A stretch of 48,950 nucleotides of DNA from Erginobacter sp964587835 (GTDB lineage: Bacteria; Auribacterota; Erginobacteria; Erginobacterales; Erginobacteraceae), in NCBI GenBank assembly GCA_964587835.1, contig CAZPMN010000019.1:1-48950 (forward strand), read 5' to 3'. Positions 48,250 to 48,950 of the stretch are shown one piece after another. The notes under the pieces were generated by a model. That model worked only from the letters and a program-made list of their open reading frames with translations. It ran no database searches and had not been told where the DNA came from. The position numbers and the translations under genes are program-made. Position 1 is the first letter of the stretch; each line of letters begins with the position of its first letter.

Positions 48250-48530
48250 GTCACCCCCTGCGGGGGTTCGATTGCTTTATTCCTTTAAAACCACGGGCTC
48301 GCGCCCGTAGCTAACAAACTGTCACCCCCTGCGGGGGTTGATCATCTGGAAAAGCGAATCCTCCGCAGGGAGCGATATTCCGATAGCTACGGGCGCGAGC
48401 CCGTGGACATCCAATTGGGGAAACGATTATCCCAGCCCCCGCAGGGGGCGATACAACAATAGCCACAGGCGTAAGCCTGTGGCTGGCAGGAATACGGATA
48501 AACATTCAAGCCCCCGCAGGGGGCGACACT
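48250..48530. repeat. Mosaic of CCCCCTGCGGGGG and GGGCTCGCGCCC palindromes
   Basis: CCCCCTGCGGGGGTT lies at 48254 and 48324 in one orientation, and AGCCCCCGCAGGGGGCGA at 48434 and 48508 in the other. Between them are CCACGGGCTCGCGCCCGTAG (48291), its inverse CTACGGGCGCGAGCCCGTGG (48387) and AGCCACAGGCGTAAGCCTGT (48461). The spacers are not uniform, so this is a patchwork of hairpins rather than an array with regular spacers. It abuts the stop codon of the BatE-like gene at 48534. Confidence 0.82.
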
Positions 48531-48533
48531 GAT

Positions 48534-48950
48534 TTATATCTTGCCCAGGGAGCGGGCCGGGAGCCAGCCGGAGGTGCCGTCGGGGAGCGCGATCTGGGCC
48601 CAGCCGTTCCGCTCCCTCGCCACCCGGACCTCGATCCCCTCGTGGAGCCGGAAGGCGGCGGCGGCGGACTCCTGGGGTTCGTAGCGGACCGCGACCTCCT
48701 CCTCCAGGACGATGGCCCGCGGAGTCCGGTGGTGGGAGAAGGCCAGCAGGCTCAGCGCGATCGAGAGGGCGAGGGTGGGCAGCAGAGTCTTCAGGACCGG
48801 CGGCGAGATCTTCTTCAGGGGGCGGACCAGGAGAACGGCCAGGAGCCAGAGCAGGGTCAGGAAGTAGAGCCCGGCGCTGACGGCGACCCACTCTCCCCGG
48901 GATAGCCAGGAGGCGACCGAGCGGGCCGCCCGCCGCCGGAAGGGGAGGGG
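48534..48950 (-). CDS. BatE-like TPR/SH3 membrane protein (5' end missing)
   Basis: This minus-strand frame is open to the window edge, so only the last 138 residues are seen. It has a membrane segment (WVAVSAGLYFLTLLWLLAVL) with a Trp-Ser-Arg-Gly-Glu-Trp lead-in, then a second hydrophobic segment (TLLPTLALSIALSLLAFS). A C-terminal bacterial SH3 domain follows (RAIVLEEEVAVRYEPQES, RVARERNGWAQIALPDGTSG, WLPARSLGKI). This is the C-terminal plan of BatE proteins, which carry TPR repeats upstream and belong to the aerotolerance (Bat) operon with BatA-BatD. The TPR part and the bat genes would lie beyond the window, so the assignment rests on this end only. Confidence 0.75.
   Translation of the reverse strand, partial: PLPFRRRAARSVASWLSRGEWVAVSAGLYFLTLLWLLAVLLVRPLKKISPPVLKTLLPTLALSIALSLLAFSHHRTPRAIVLEEEVAVRYEPQESAAAAFRLHEGIEVRVARERNGWAQIALPDGTSGWLPARSLGKI

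Noticed and set aside
48250..48530. Possible CRISPR array
   Set aside because: The repeated words are palindromes in both orientations with unequal spacing and few copies; no cas genes are nearby.
48427..48891. 154-residue minus-strand ORF at the window end
   Set aside because: The neighbouring frame 48534-48950 encodes membrane segments and an SH3 domain, so this is a shadow frame.
1..48950. tRNA or rRNA genes
   Set aside because: Reading the gene-free stretches, I found no cloverleaf with TTCGA-type T-loop and no rRNA-like sequence; the hairpins are explained by repeats.

Overview
The window is GC-rich, gene-dense bacterial DNA with about 40 supported protein genes, one gene remnant and an unusually heavy load of short intergenic palindromic repeats. 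The outer-membrane assembly and surface genes (SurA-like foldase, BamE/SmpA-like lipoprotein, DUF481 barrel, a second predicted barrel, lipoprotein lytic transglycosylase) indicate a diderm. Pro-Thr-rich surface proteins, an archaeal-looking nucleotidyltransferase family and dense ATTGCGA-type palindromes would fit an uncultivated diderm lineage (Omnitrophota/Auribacterota-like), but this is a guess; no rRNA or tRNA gene is present to place it. The first ~250 bases are near-pure G/T and look like an unreliable contig end.

Layout. 1-1070: 5' part of a secreted protein ending in Pro/Thr-rich sequence (minus strand). 1202-9582: two glutamate dehydrogenases of different classes, interleaved with three members of a four-member paralogous nucleotidyltransferase-fold family. 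9651-18069 (minus strand): a cell-surface carbohydrate block with a duplicated polytopic membrane protein, two GT2 and one GT4 glycosyltransferases, a flippase and a cell-wall amidase. 18241-21982 (plus): the fourth nucleotidyltransferase paralogue with a YbjQ protein, a cold-shock gene behind a promoter-hairpin-T-run leader, CorA, and a small conserved helical protein. 22015-28935 (minus): a PHP-phosphotransferase fusion, an aldehyde dehydrogenase, and a tightly overlapped trio (DUF523/DUF1722, PNPOx-like, PEP-synthase-like). 29014-29317: a collapsed class II photolyase remnant. 29457-33117: flavin reductase-type oxidoreductase, DUF481 barrel, small lipoprotein and type I glutamine synthetase. 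33575-36999: lytic transglycosylase, a 49-residue membrane peptide, SurA-like foldase, nucleotide-sugar dehydrogenase. 37127-43942: Rrf2 regulator, outer-membrane protein, pstSCAB and a PAS histidine kinase with a pseudo-receiver. 44402-48950: acyl-CoA ligase, GlmM, a repeat field and the end of a BatE-like TPR/SH3 protein.

Themes. Ammonia assimilation (two GDHs, glutamine synthetase), phosphate uptake and envelope polysaccharide synthesis dominate. The most distinctive items are the four nucleotidyltransferase paralogues, the PHP-kinase fusion, the photolyase fossil next to a ybgA-type gene, the repeated operator around the Rrf2 gene, and several classes of palindromic repeat that nest inside one another, bracket genes as inverted pairs and supply the last codons of at least two proteins.
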